From positions 186,001-250,000 of the forward strand of contig JADJMM010000004.1 in the NCBI GenBank assembly GCA_016709575.1: a stretch of 64,000 nucleotides of DNA, in the 5' to 3' direction. Both the position numbers and the translations under genes were made by a program. Position 1 is the first letter of the stretch. Each line of letters begins with the position of its first letter. Shown piece after piece: positions 1 to 9,220 of the stretch. The notes under the pieces were generated by a model. That model had not been told where the DNA came from, made no database searches, and saw only the letters and a program-made list of their open reading frames with translations. The stretch is from Sphingobacteriaceae bacterium. Its GTDB lineage: Bacteria; Bacteroidota; Bacteroidia; B-17B0; Aurantibacillaceae.

Positions 1-1275
1 AAACGTCAGCGCCCACCAAATACCAATCACTTCCATCTTGCAGACAAAACCTAGTACATAAGCAAGTGGCAATGCTAAAACCCAATAGCCAATTAATGTA
101 ATGTAGGTTGGGAATTTTACGTCTTCCATACCACGTAACATGCCAATAGAAGTCACTTGCAATCCATCGAACAATTGAAATACGGCTGCAATTAAAAGTA
201 AACTCGATGTTAAATCTAAAATAGCTTTATCATCTGTAAAAAAACCCGGAAGTACATTCCTAAATGCCATAAATAATATTGCAAAAAATCCCATACACGC
301 TAACACTAACAACACCGCCATATTCCCCGCCTTCTTTAATTCCACCTTATTGTTTTCAGCCATAAAATTACTTACACGAATAGTTGAGGCGCTACTGATT
401 CCACTCGCGAACATATAAGTGAATGATGCTAATGTAATCGCAATTCCATGCGCGTCGATTTGTTCTTTTTCCAAATTTTCCGGCCATAAATAAAGCAATA
501 ACAAAAGCAGCCACTTCAAATGTAAATTGCATACCGGAGTTAATGCCTATTTTCCAAAGGGGATTTTAAAGCTTCTCCACCTATTTTCACTTTCTTGAAA
601 AATAAATTTTATGTCGTTTGTCTGCGGATTATAAAACACATACCATAAAAACGATATTCCCATAAAACTACGCGCAATAAACGAAGCCCATGCCGAACCC
701 ATATAACCCATCTCTGGTAACCCCCATTTGCCATAAATCAAAGCGTAGTTCAAAATAATATTTAATACGTTACCAATAATGCTAATGTACATTGCCGCCT
801 TTGTATTACTTAATCCTTCGGCATATTGCTTACAAGTAAAAAATAATGAAACAGGTATCATCGAAAATACCAAGACATTAAAAAATGGTTTAGATAAAGC
901 CACAACATCCGCTGGTTGTTGCATATAATCCATTAATGGACTTAAAAAAAACATCAGAATAAAAGCTAATGTTGCAACCGCTGTATTTAAGAATAATGAA
1001 TTCTTAAATAATAAAGCTTTACGTTCTAAATTTCCATTTACATGTGCAGAAGAAACTAATGGCGTAGCCGAATAACTCATTCCAATACAAAACACCAATA
1101 ACAAAACAAAAATACCATTGGCAGAAACACCCGCCGCTAATTCCGTTTTGCCAATCTGACCCAAAAAATAATTGTCGGCCATACCCGTAAACACATAACC
1201 TATTTGCGTTGCTACTAGTGGTAGGGACAAAGCAATAGTTTCCTTTATATGTTGTTTATTGGTTAAAGTTTTCAC
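1..1275 (-). CDS. MATE family efflux transporter, frameshifted, 3' end outside window
   Basis: Inner-membrane multidrug/cation antiporter of the MATE family. The intact N-terminal half (547-1275, 242 residues) has about six hydrophobic helices and the family-like stretches 'GMADNYFLGQIG' and 'GNVLNIILNYALI'. The frame is lost just after 'SFKIPFGK' at about 550-557, in an A4 run; adding one A continues as 'IGINSGMQFTFEVAAF'. A compensating shift near 475-490 leads into 'EQIDAHGIAITLASFTY', the typical start of the C-terminal bundle, which runs off the window at base 1. With both repairs the protein approaches the usual length of about 450 residues. The breaks look like homopolymer errors. The family assignment is firm; the substrate is unknown. 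Confidence 0.85.
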
Positions 1276-1336
1276 AATAGTTTTTTAACGGGTTAAATTA
1301 AACCCGCATTTACGTTTTATCCGAAAAATGTAGGTA

Positions 1337-1705
1337 TTAGTTAGCTGGAGTTCCTTTAGCTAAACGCATTGACAATACGTATTTCCAAAGCGCGTCCTTT
1401 TGAGCATCTGTGATTTTTGCTTTCGGCGCCATACGGTTTACGTCTTTTTGCCAATCAGCTTCAGAATGCTTGTACATATTTTTCTTACCATGACAATTAG
1501 TACATGGTCCCATATATACATCGTAACCTTCTTTTAAAGTTGCTGCTGTTGCATCTGCAAATTTAACTTGGATTGCTTTTAACTGAGAGTCTCCGGGAAG
1601 ATAAGCATCCACTGCAGGAGTTGTTGAACTTCCTTCTTTTTTCGATTTACAAGAAAAAGCAAAAATTGCTAAAACTGATAATATGGTGATAAATTGTAGT
1701 TTCAT
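1337..1705 (-). CDS. small c-type cytochrome lipoprotein
   Basis: A 122-residue exported haem protein. The N-terminus is a lipoprotein signal ending 'AIFAFSC' with the lipobox Cys at residue 19. A single haem-binding motif 'CTNCH' lies at residues 68-72, and Met92 in 'RMAP' could be the distal axial ligand. Its role is probably electron carriage at the cell surface or periplasm, but no partner is identifiable. The same open frame continues upstream into the ferredoxin gene and would give an apparent 253-residue fusion. I start the gene at the ATG at 1703-1705 because it begins a perfect signal peptide and because a one-base repair gives the ferredoxin its own stop. Confidence 0.8.
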   Translation of the reverse strand: MKLQFITILSVLAIFAFSCKSKKEGSSTTPAVDAYLPGDSQLKAIQVKFADATAATLKEGYDVYMGPCTNCHGKKNMYKHSEADWQKDVNRMAPKAKITDAQKDALWKYVLSMRLAKGTPAN

Positions 1706-1715
1706 AAATTCAATA

Positions 1716-2065
1716 TTATAGGTGTAATGATTCTTTTTCTTTAAAAGTTCTTCTTCGTTTTCTACATTGCCGTCGTCTTTAATGCAACAGTCAACCGGAC
1801 AAACAGCCGCGCATTGAGGTTCGTCGTGAAAACCAACACACTCCGTACATTTATCAGAAACAATGAAATATAAATCCATTGATACAGGTGTTTGAGGATC
1901 TTCGGCATTAGCTTCAATACCTGAGTTCTTTCCTTTAAACATCCCTTTTACGCCGGTTCCGTCGGCAAATCTCCACTCTGCTCCCCCTTCATATATTGCA
2001 TTATTCGGACATTCAGGTTCGCAAGCCCCACAATTAATGCATTCATCTGTAATTATAATAGCCAT
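1716..2065 (-). CDS. 4Fe-4S dicluster ferredoxin (stop lost by a 1-base indel)
   Basis: Low-potential electron carrier with two [4Fe-4S] sites. The first site is 'CINCGACEPECP', with Cys at residues 9, 12, 15 and 19. The second is a longer-loop site, 'CTEC' followed by 'CAAVCPVDC'. It starts at the ATG at 2063-2065. In the sequence as given, the frame runs on into the cytochrome gene after 'EEELLKKK'. Adding one A in the 'aaagaaaaag' tract gives 'LLKEKESLHL' and a stop at 1716-1718, the usual 117-residue length. It is divergent from the acyl-CoA reductase gene across 50 bases, an arrangement common in this phylum. Confidence 0.85.
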
Positions 2066-2097
2066 TTTACTTAGTTTTGCAATTCTTAAACAGACCA

Positions 2098-2105
2098 CAA
2101 ATATA
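2098..2105 (-). promoter_or_regulatory. Bacteroidota -7 box upstream of the ferredoxin gene
   Basis: TATATTTG on the minus strand matches the TAnnTTTG consensus exactly. It sits about 33 bases before the ferredoxin ATG, in the 50-base divergent region shared with the acyl-CoA reductase gene. No clear -33 TTG at the right spacing was seen. Confidence 0.5.
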
Positions 2106-2115
2106 CTACGTAATT

Positions 2116-3151
2116 ATGAATTTGGAAACGAGAAAAGCAGCTTTTGTTAAATGCGGTTTGTTTATTAAACAGCATTTTAACGACAATTGGGACGAAAAGG
2201 AGAAAGGTTTGCATCAAGGGCTTGACCAACTTATTGATACTGCTCTTATTTATAACGGATGGTTTGTGAAGGATTTTGTCAAGGAAGCCCTACTTAACAT
2301 TTCAGCGATGTTAGATGAAAAAATCGATTGCTGATTTCGCTAAAAACATTCCTGAACCAAAACAACAAAAAACAGTTGCCATTATTATGGCGGGCAACAT
2401 TCCAATGGTTGGTTTTCATGATTTATTATGTGTGTTGTTAAGCGGACATAAAGCCTTATTAAAGCTATCGTCTGATGACAATGTATTAATGCCCTTCTTT
2501 ATTAAACTACTTGAACATTACGAACCTTCGCTTGGAGAAAATATAAAATTCAGCGAAGCAAAGCTTGTCAATTTTGATGCTGTTATAGCTACTGGCAGCA
2601 ATAATACTGCGAGTCATTTTCAATATTATTTCGGGAAATACCCAAACATTATTCGTAAAAACAGAACTTCAGTTGCAGTAATTACGGGCAAAGAAAGTCC
2701 GGAAGATTTAAAAAATTTAGGTCGCGATATATTTCTTTATTTTGGATTAGGTTGCCGTAATGTTTCTAAATTATTGGTGCCAAAAGGCTTTGTTTTCGAC
2801 CCTGTTTTTGAGGCTGTTTTCGATTACAAATTTGCGGTGGACAATAAAAAATACGGCAATAATTACGATTATAACCGAGCGATTTACTTATTGAATTTAG
2901 ATAAGTTTTTAGACAACAATTTCCTTATTATTAAAGAAGATAAAGGTCTGTTTTCGCCTGTTTCGGTGCTTTATTACCAGGAATTTGATTCGGAAACTGA
3001 AGTAAAACAGTATTTAGAAGAGAATAAAGAAAACATACAGTGTATTGTTGGAAAAGAGCCCGGTTTTGTGCCTTTTGGTTATTCACAACAGCCTGTTATT
3101 ACTGAGTATGCCGACGGAGTTGATACGTTAAATTTTTTAGTAAATTTATGA
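2116..3151 (+). CDS. acyl-CoA reductase (LuxC-like), one frameshift
   Basis: NAD(P)H-dependent fatty acyl-CoA reductase family, related to LuxC, with an aldehyde-dehydrogenase-like fold. Recognisable stretches are 'IIMAGNIPMVGFHDLLCVL', 'ATGSNNTASHFQYYFGKYP' and 'FGLGCRNVSKLLVPKGF'; the Cys in 'GLGCRN' is the expected catalytic thiol. The N-terminal part (2116-2334) and the rest (2315-3151) are in different frames. Removing one A from the A6 run at about 2318-2323 joins them as 'LDEKSIADFAKNIPEP' and gives about 344 residues, normal for the family. The ATG at 2116 is preferred over the upstream in-frame ATG at 2077, which falls in the divergent promoter region. Confidence 0.8.
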
Positions 3152-3152
3152 T

Positions 3153-3995
3153 GTGTTAAGAAAGCTCTATTTAAGTGTATCAATACTAATTGGCCTTACT
3201 GCTTTTGGTCAGGCACCAACTGCTACCATCGTTCCGCCTACAGGCATACTTTGTACCCAGCAATCTCTCATTTTTAATTCTTTAACCACCAATACACCAA
3301 CCGCTTATTCATGGACAGTTAGTCCGGCTAATGGTGTTAACTTTGTATTAAGCACAAATCAGCCTTCAACAGGAATTACTTTTACAAACGCAGGTATTTA
3401 TTCTGTATCCTTAACTGTTTCAAATGCATCTGGTACAGTAACTACAGCAAGTTCTGTTTCTATAGGTATTTCTCCATCATCTTTATTCTCGGCAAGTTTA
3501 ACTTCAGTAGGTTTTCCTAATCAAATCGATTTAACTAATTTTTCTACGAATGCTGATGGTTATTTATGGAGCTTTAGTGAAACCGCCACTACTTATACAA
3601 CCACTAACGCTTCTCACAACTACACCGCTAGTGGTGCTTATACAGTTAATTTAGTGGCTATGAATTTAAATGGCTGTTCAACCATTTCGAGTTATGCTTT
3701 TTACTTAGCAGATTCTTCCGGAATTACTTTACCTAATATTTTCACCCCGAATGATGATGGCATTAATGATATTTTCAAACCCATTGCAAGAGGGATTAAA
3801 GAAATGAAAGTAAATGTGTACACCCGCTTTGGTAATTTTGTTTACGGTTGGGAAACTGTGAATGGATTTTGGGATGGTTACACCACCAGCGGTATGCTTT
3901 GCGAGCCGGGAACTTATTTTTACGTATTGGAAGCTACAGGCTTCGATGGAAAAAGTTATAAATTAAAAAGCTACCTCACTCTGTTTCGTAATTAA
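3153..3995 (+). CDS. secreted PKD-domain protein with type B T9SS sorting domain
   Basis: A 280-residue exported protein. It has a signal peptide ending 'IGLTAFGQ', two beta-sandwich PKD-like domains (about 25-105 and 110-185, with 'ASGTVTTAS' and 'NASHNYTASGAYTVNLVA') and a C-terminal gliding-motility-type sorting domain beginning 'LPNIFTPNDDGINDIF' and ending 'KSYLTLFRN'. Proteins of this type leave the cell through the type IX secretion system and attach to the surface. The best start is GTG at 3153, because the nearby ATGs run into TAA within two codons; it lies one base after the preceding stop. Surface role is inferred from the sorting domain only. Confidence 0.85.
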   Translation: MLRKLYLSVSILIGLTAFGQAPTATIVPPTGILCTQQSLIFNSLTTNTPTAYSWTVSPANGVNFVLSTNQPSTGITFTNAGIYSVSLTVSNASGTVTTASSVSIGISPSSLFSASLTSVGFPNQIDLTNFSTNADGYLWSFSETATTYTTTNASHNYTASGAYTVNLVAMNLNGCSTISSYAFYLADSSGITLPNIFTPNDDGINDIFKPIARGIKEMKVNVYTRFGNFVYGWETVNGFWDGYTTSGMLCEPGTYFYVLEATGFDGKSYKLKSYLTLFRN

Positions 3996-3997
3996 TT

Positions 3998-4956
3998 CTG
4001 CTTAAGGTTAAAAACATATCCTTTAATTACAAAAACCAAACCGCATTTACAGGTATCACCAACGTATCGTTCGAAGTTAACGATGGCGAAGTATTAGCTC
4101 TATTAGGTCCTAGCGGAGAAGGAAAAACTACATTAGTAAAATGTGTTTATGGTTTAGAAGATATTACCAAAGGCGAAATCATTTTCAATAAGCAAAAAGT
4201 ACTAGGTCCATCTTACAATTTAATTCCCGGTTACCCGGATATGAAGTTGGTGAGTCAGGATTATTATGTTTTAGATAATCACAGCGTAGAAGAAAATATA
4301 AAAGACATGCTGATTGGTTTTACGGATGAATACAAAGAAAAACGTAACCGTAAAATCTTAAAATTACTGGAACTCGAAAGCATCAAACATCTTAAAGCAA
4401 AAAATTTATCGTCCGGACAAAAACAGCGCGTGGCTATTGCGCGGGCTTTAACTTCTTTTCCTAAATTATTGCTGTTAGATGAGCCCTTTAGTAATTTGGA
4501 TAAAATATTAAAGGATAAATTATTTGATTTCATTATTCACGAAGCGCAGAAAAAACATTGTGGTGTAATTTTGATTACACATCAGGCTGAAGAAGCTTTA
4601 AAGTATGCTGATAGAATTGCAGTTGTAGTGAGGGCAAGATTGCACAAATAGGAAGTAAGGAACAGGTTTATTACAAGCCAAAGAATTTAAAAGTTGCCAA
4701 AATATTAGGCGATTATAATGTGATTGAATATTTAGATTTCGAAAAAACTTCCGCTCACTTCAAAAATAAAAAGCGTGCACTGTTACGTCCAAACCAATTT
4801 AGCGATTGCGCAAAAAAAGACGCGGATATTTCTGTAACAGTTCTAAATTGTTTCTTTAATGGTAAGTGTTATGAATTGTTTGCGCAGACTAAATCCGGCA
4901 AAGAAATCATCATTTATTACCATCACGCAAAGGCAAAGAAGAACAATTATTTTTAA
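3998..4956 (+). CDS. ABC transporter ATP-binding protein, frameshifted, start codon unclear
   Basis: ATPase subunit of an ABC importer or exporter. Walker A is 'GPSGEGKTT', the signature is 'LSSGQKQRVAIARAL', Walker B is 'LLLLDEPFSN', and the H-loop is 'ILITHQ'. The first readable codons are 'LLKVKNISFNY', beginning with CTG at 3998 just past the upstream stop. An ATG is expected there and is absent, so either CTG is used or a base is wrong. The frame breaks near 4630 after 'YADRIAVV' and resumes as 'SEGKIAQIGSKEQVYY' to 4956, where a small C-terminal domain follows. No permease lies beside it. Total length is about 319 residues. Confidence 0.75.
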
Positions 4957-5053
4957 AATAGAATAGTGTAAATACCTGTTTATTAATACTTTACAGGCAA
5001 TTATTGCTAATTTTCCTTATTTTGAGTAATTCCGCATCGTACTACTCTTAAAC

Positions 5054-5488
5054 ATGCGATACACATTACGGTTTTTTATAAGTTGGATATTAGGCGCCAT
5101 TGCCATGTATGTAGCTTTCTACGTTTGGCATGGTGTTATATTAAATGATTTCAAGCAAATTCAATTTCCTATCGTTTGGTTTATTTGTCTTTCTGCTTTT
5201 GCCTATTTAGTTATCTCCTATCTTTTATACCGCGTTTTCGAAACTAAACTTCTCGACTTTTTTGATAATCTTTTATTACGCGGATTTATTTCGGCAGTTG
5301 TAGTTGGCGTGAGTTTATTTGCAATTATGACCGTGTTGCACATTTCGTTTACAAAAAACATGACTTCAACTTATTTAATCACTGACTTTTTCTGGCAAAT
5401 AATTGAACAATCTATTGGTGCAACCATTATTGTTTTAGCCAAGCAATTTATTTTTGAACCCAGCGAACGGGATTTAGAAGAAGCTTAA
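5054..5488 (+). CDS. four-helix integral membrane protein, unknown function
   Basis: A 144-residue hydrophobic protein with four predicted transmembrane helices (about 7-28, 39-60, 76-98 and 110-132) and an acidic C-terminal end, 'SERDLEEA'. The residue pattern gives no motif I can assign. It stands alone: about 100 bases separate it from the ABC ATPase gene, and a strong terminator follows three bases after the stop. It is probably a small Bacteroidota-specific membrane protein. Confidence 0.65.
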   Translation: MRYTLRFFISWILGAIAMYVAFYVWHGVILNDFKQIQFPIVWFICLSAFAYLVISYLLYRVFETKLLDFFDNLLLRGFISAVVVGVSLFAIMTVLHISFTKNMTSTYLITDFFWQIIEQSIGATIIVLAKQFIFEPSERDLEEA

Positions 5489-5490
5489 AC

Positions 5491-5522
5491 AAAAAAGCCT
5501 CCGATTAAATCGGAGGCTTTTT
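5491..5522. terminator. bidirectional rho-independent terminator
   Basis: A-run, then 'agcctccgat', a three-base loop, 'atcggaggct', then a T-run. The 10-bp perfect stem is flanked by A on one side and T on the other, so it can serve both converging genes (stops at 5488 plus and 5541 minus). Almost the same stem recurs at 47030-47064. Confidence 0.9.
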
Positions 5523-5540
5523 GTAACAATCAATTCCTTT

Positions 5541-7013
5541 TTATTCTTGTGGATTATTAAGATTACTGTTTCTCTTACTGTATAAGAAGTAAACTATAAT
5601 TCCGATGGCGCCCCAAATCATAAAAGCAATCCAAGTTTCTTTTCTCACAAAACACATTAAGAAGATATTGAATGCTACGCCTAGTGTACCCACTACATAA
5701 ACTGCAGGAGTTCTGTAAGGTCTTTCTAATTCAGGTTTTTTCTCTCTTAAAATCATTACAGCCACACATACCATAGCAAACGCTAATAAAGTTCCCATAC
5801 TACACATTTCAGAGATTTTACTAATTGGTGTAATGGCAGCCACAATTGAAATAACAAGACCAATCAAAAGTGTGCTTCTGTAAGGTGTTTTAAATTTATC
5901 ATGCAATTTTCCAAACATTCCAAACGGTAATAAACCATCTTTTGCCATTCCTAAGAATACACGGGTTTGTCCTAACATCATTACTAACATCACAGAAGTT
6001 AAACCTGCAGTGGCAGCAATAGTAATAATAAACACAGCCCAATTAATTCCTATACCTGAGAAGGCAGAGGCAACAGGTGCAGCTTTATCTAGCTGATCGT
6101 ATTTTACCATTCCAGTTAATACTAATGAAACCAAAATGTAAAGAACTGTACAAATAATAAGCGATGCGATGATAGCAAAAGGAACATCTTTTTTAGGATT
6201 GATAGCTTCACCAGCCTGAGTAGATACAGCATCGAAACCAATATAAGCGAAGAATACAATTGTAGCAGCAGTTAACACACCACCAAAACCAAATTTAAAA
6301 GTTTCAGTACCATCTTCTCCAATAACACTTTGTTTGTCCGGAATAAATGGCGTCCAGTTCTCAGTATTAATATAAAATGCGCCGACAATAATTACAAATA
6401 ATACAACGGCGATTTTTACAACCACAATAACGTTATTTGTACTAGCAGCTTCTTTAATTCCTTTAACAAGAATAGCAGTTACAATCCAAGTGATAATGAA
6501 AGCAGGCAAGTTAAATGCGAATGAGGGAGCATCCATTCCCAGTGCTAAACACTTTTCAGTAGCGGTTGCTAAATCATTACTTAAATAAATTGGTACATCG
6601 ATACCAAATAAATGTAAGAGCTTACAAAAATATCCACTCCAGGCAACAGCCACAGTGGTAGCACCCATCATGTATTCTAATATTAAATTCCAACCAATGA
6701 ACCAAGCAAATAATTCACCAACTGTTCCATACGCATATGCATAAGCAGAACCTTCTACAGGTAATACAGAAGCGAATTCAGCATAACACAAGGAAGCGAA
6801 TAAACAACCAATACCTGCAATAACGAATGATAAAGCTAAAGCGGGACCGGCATAATCGGCAGCCGCGATACCGGTTAAGGTAAAAATACCCCCACCAATA
6901 ATTGCACCAATACCTAACGATGTTAATCCCCATTTTGTTAGAACGCGTTTTAAATCGCTCTTTTTCATATCGGCCTCAAACGCCAAAACAGGTTTTACTC
7001 TCCAAACTGACAT
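5541..7013 (-). CDS. APC-family amino acid permease (cationic amino acid transporter type)
   Basis: A 490-residue secondary transporter of the amino acid-polyamine-organocation superfamily. The first helix region 'LGIGAIIGGGIFTLTG' carries the glycine-rich substrate-binding segment typical of APC proteins, followed by 'LSFVIAGIGCLFASLCYAEF' and 'EGSAYAYAYGTVGE', the CAT/YfnA signature region. About 12-14 hydrophobic helices are visible, and 'FFAYIGFDAVSTQAGEA' matches helix 6. An internal Met at residue 16 ('MKKSDLKRVL') is an alternative start. The substrate is probably a cationic or neutral amino acid. The frame is complete. Confidence 0.9.
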   Translation of the reverse strand: MSVWRVKPVLAFEADMKKSDLKRVLTKWGLTSLGIGAIIGGGIFTLTGIAAADYAGPALALSFVIAGIGCLFASLCYAEFASVLPVEGSAYAYAYGTVGELFAWFIGWNLILEYMMGATTVAVAWSGYFCKLLHLFGIDVPIYLSNDLATATEKCLALGMDAPSFAFNLPAFIITWIVTAILVKGIKEAASTNNVIVVVKIAVVLFVIIVGAFYINTENWTPFIPDKQSVIGEDGTETFKFGFGGVLTAATIVFFAYIGFDAVSTQAGEAINPKKDVPFAIIASLIICTVLYILVSLVLTGMVKYDQLDKAAPVASAFSGIGINWAVFIITIAATAGLTSVMLVMMLGQTRVFLGMAKDGLLPFGMFGKLHDKFKTPYRSTLLIGLVISIVAAITPISKISEMCSMGTLLAFAMVCVAVMILREKKPELERPYRTPAVYVVGTLGVAFNIFLMCFVRKETWIAFMIWGAIGIIVYFLYSKRNSNLNNPQE

Positions 7014-7037
7014 AATTAAATTTTAATTTGTTTGAAC

Positions 7038-7045
7038 CAAATATA
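7038..7045 (-). promoter_or_regulatory. -7 promoter box of the amino acid permease gene
   Basis: TATATTTG on the minus strand is an exact TAnnTTTG match, 24 bases upstream of the permease ATG. The -33 position carries TTC rather than TTG, so the promoter may be weak or the -33 degenerate. Confidence 0.5.
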
Positions 7046-7087
7046 AATAAATTTTCGAGAAAAGAACTCCCTTAAATTGGGGGTTTA

Positions 7088-7132
7088 TCCCGTATGTTGG
7101 ATTTTTATTGCTTATTTACCCAACAAACGGGA
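7088..7132. repeat. 13-bp inverted repeat (hairpin) between protease and permease genes
   Basis: 'tcccgtatgttgg' at 7088-7100 and 'ccaacaaacggga' at 7120-7132 pair with one mismatch across a 19-base loop. It begins directly at the stop of the site-2 protease gene. No T-run follows on the minus strand, so it is not a classic terminator. It could protect the 3' end or bind a dimeric regulator. Confidence 0.6.
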
Positions 7133-8062
7133 TTAATAATACATTATAAACAATGTAATGGGAATACCAATAAGAAAAAACACATAAAGCAGCATAAACA
7201 GAACTTTCTGAAAAACACTTAAATCATTCTTAAAATCAGGGCGTAACACCTTCATCACATGCGTCATTAACATAGGCTCAACAACACTGTATTGATGCTG
7301 TCCCGGCGGAACACCATTGTATTTTTTTTGAAATGAGAATAAAATACAATCGCGGATTAACCAATAACTCTTGTCAGGTAAATCGGCATACTCGGTGTGA
7401 TATTCAATTCTCTCGCCATCCAAATAATCTCTTATTTTTTGATTCTTTACTTCATTTATTAATTCAAATACCATTATAGCAGGAATAATAACCATAATGA
7501 TATTCCCACTTAAAGTGATAATGATTATCAAAAACAAAATTGATAAAATGGTAAACACTAAACGGATGCCATGATTATTCTTAATGAATAAATTCTCAAG
7601 TAATCTTCCGCCATCTAAAGGATAAATGGGTAACAAATTAAAAATATTGATGAAAATAAAAACGTTGGCTAACATTTTTAGAGTCTCGTTAGGATTCGTT
7701 TTGTTAATCATATACAAAACTGTTCCTATAATAATGCCCGGTACCGGTCCCGCCAAAATAATAATGCTCATTTGTTTTTGCGATACACTATGCTTTTTAC
7801 CACTCACAAAAGCACCTAACAACGGAACGATAAACAATTTTACATTCTGATAGTTGTACAATTTCATGGCAAAGAAATGTCCGAACTCGTGAATTAATAA
7901 TACTACTAATAAAGCGGCGATATAGGCAATGTTCCTATCAAACAAAAAATAAAACAACACACCATACAACAACAAACTGAACATCGAACGCGTGACGTTA
8001 TTACGTTGTGTTTCGGCTACTAACGGTTTGGGTGGGAAAATATTTGTTTCGTTACTTTCCAC
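7133..8062 (-). CDS. site-2 protease family (M50) membrane metalloprotease
   Basis: Intramembrane zinc protease, 309 residues. The zinc motif 'HEFGH' is at residues 58-62 inside a hydrophobic helix, and the second motif 'PLDGGR' near residue 150 supplies the third ligand. Several further helices follow, with a roughly 70-residue soluble segment ('LDGERIEYHTEYADLPDK') before the last helices. Family members cleave membrane-anchored regulators or handle membrane stress; the substrate here is unknown. Its start overlaps the end of the heme A synthase gene by 11 bases, so the two are co-transcribed. Confidence 0.85.
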   Translation of the reverse strand: MESNETNIFPPKPLVAETQRNNVTRSMFSLLLYGVLFYFLFDRNIAYIAALLVVLLIHEFGHFFAMKLYNYQNVKLFIVPLLGAFVSGKKHSVSQKQMSIIILAGPVPGIIIGTVLYMINKTNPNETLKMLANVFIFINIFNLLPIYPLDGGRLLENLFIKNNHGIRLVFTILSILFLIIIITLSGNIIMVIIPAIMVFELINEVKNQKIRDYLDGERIEYHTEYADLPDKSYWLIRDCILFSFQKKYNGVPPGQHQYSVVEPMLMTHVMKVLRPDFKNDLSVFQKVLFMLLYVFFLIGIPITLFIMYY

Positions 8063-9104
8063 TTGTCGACTTCAAATTAAGGTGAAACAACAAATAAATG
8101 CAAGTGGCAAATAAAAAGAAAGCCCCGGTTTGATGCAAAGCTCCTAACGCAACAGGCACTTGATACAATAAAGTAAATATCCCCAGCATAAACTGAATGG
8201 TGACTCCAAAAATCAATAAATTAATTCCTAAATTTTGTTGCTTGGTTAAATTCAATTTCGATGATTTATTCCATAACCAAACTACACAAGCCACTACTAA
8301 AAACGCAATAGTACGGTGCATAAATTGTACCCCCGCTCCCACTTCTAAAAAGTTTTTTAGGAATGAATCCTCTATCATAATAGTATCTTCAGGAAACCAC
8401 TCTGCTCCCATCTTCGGCCAGGTAGGATAAAATAATCCCGCTTTTAAACCGGCCACAAAAGCGCCGTAAATAATTTGCAAAATCAAAACAACAAATAAAA
8501 TAACGGTTACGTTCTTCAGTTTTTTTCCGTCACTCTCAACAACATTTTCTTTCGGGTAAATTAATTGCAGTGCAAACCAGAACGTAAAAGCAAACACACT
8601 AAAGGCGCTCATTAAATGAATGGCTAATCTATAATGAGATACATTTGGATTTTTTACTAAACCACTCTTCACCATCCACCAACCAATTAAACCTTGCAAG
8701 CCTCCTAAAGCAAATAAAAAAATCGCTTTCCATAACATTGGCTTGTCGAATTTCTTCTTCACCAAAAACCAAATAAATCCCCCTAAAAAAACAAACATCA
8801 TCGTATTTCCTATAGTGCGATGAATATATTCCCACCAGAATATGGATTTAAATTCTTCCATACTCATGCTGCTATTCTTATAAATAAATTCCGGACTGGT
8901 TTGATATTTTTGAAAACGCTCAAACCAATCGTCCTGACTCAAAGGCGGCATAGAGCCCATAAAGTTCCAATCGGTTATTGATAAACCGGAATGTGTTAAA
9001 CGGGTTAAGCATCCCACAACAACCATGATGTAAACAAGCACACAGCCGGTTAACAGCCATCGTATTATTGCCTTATTAGAATTGGGTAAAGTAGCGTTTT
9101 CCAT
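8052..9104 (-). CDS. ctaA: heme A synthase (CtaA/COX15)
   Basis: Membrane enzyme that oxidises the C8 methyl of heme O to give heme A for aa3-type cytochrome oxidase. It has 350 residues and eight hydrophobic helices. Conserved elements are 'CLTRLTHSGLSITDWN' near the N-terminus, 'YIHRTIGN' and 'QFMHRTIAF', which carry haem-ligand histidines, and 'ALHQTGAFF' near the C-terminus with the last histidine. The two-bundle architecture and the length match bacterial COX15 rather than short CtaA forms. It is first gene of a two-gene unit with the site-2 protease. The frame is complete. Confidence 0.9.
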   Translation of the reverse strand: MENATLPNSNKAIIRWLLTGCVLVYIMVVVGCLTRLTHSGLSITDWNFMGSMPPLSQDDWFERFQKYQTSPEFIYKNSSMSMEEFKSIFWWEYIHRTIGNTMMFVFLGGFIWFLVKKKFDKPMLWKAIFLFALGGLQGLIGWWMVKSGLVKNPNVSHYRLAIHLMSAFSVFAFTFWFALQLIYPKENVVESDGKKLKNVTVILFVVLILQIIYGAFVAGLKAGLFYPTWPKMGAEWFPEDTIMIEDSFLKNFLEVGAGVQFMHRTIAFLVVACVVWLWNKSSKLNLTKQQNLGINLLIFGVTIQFMLGIFTLLYQVPVALGALHQTGAFFLFATCIYLLFHLNLKSTSGK

Positions 9105-9220
9105 TATGGGATGTAAAATTACTCAGCATTTGAATACTAAAAAAATAAACAGCCATTTATATTGTGAAAATATGTTTTTTAAGGGGGGGTATTTTAAGTA
9201 AATTCACCCTCTTAGCCATA

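Noticed and set aside
1337..2098. A 253-residue open frame that looks like a ferredoxin-cytochrome c fusion
   Set aside because: A one-base repair gives the ferredoxin its normal stop, and an intact lipoprotein signal begins at 1705, so these are two genes.
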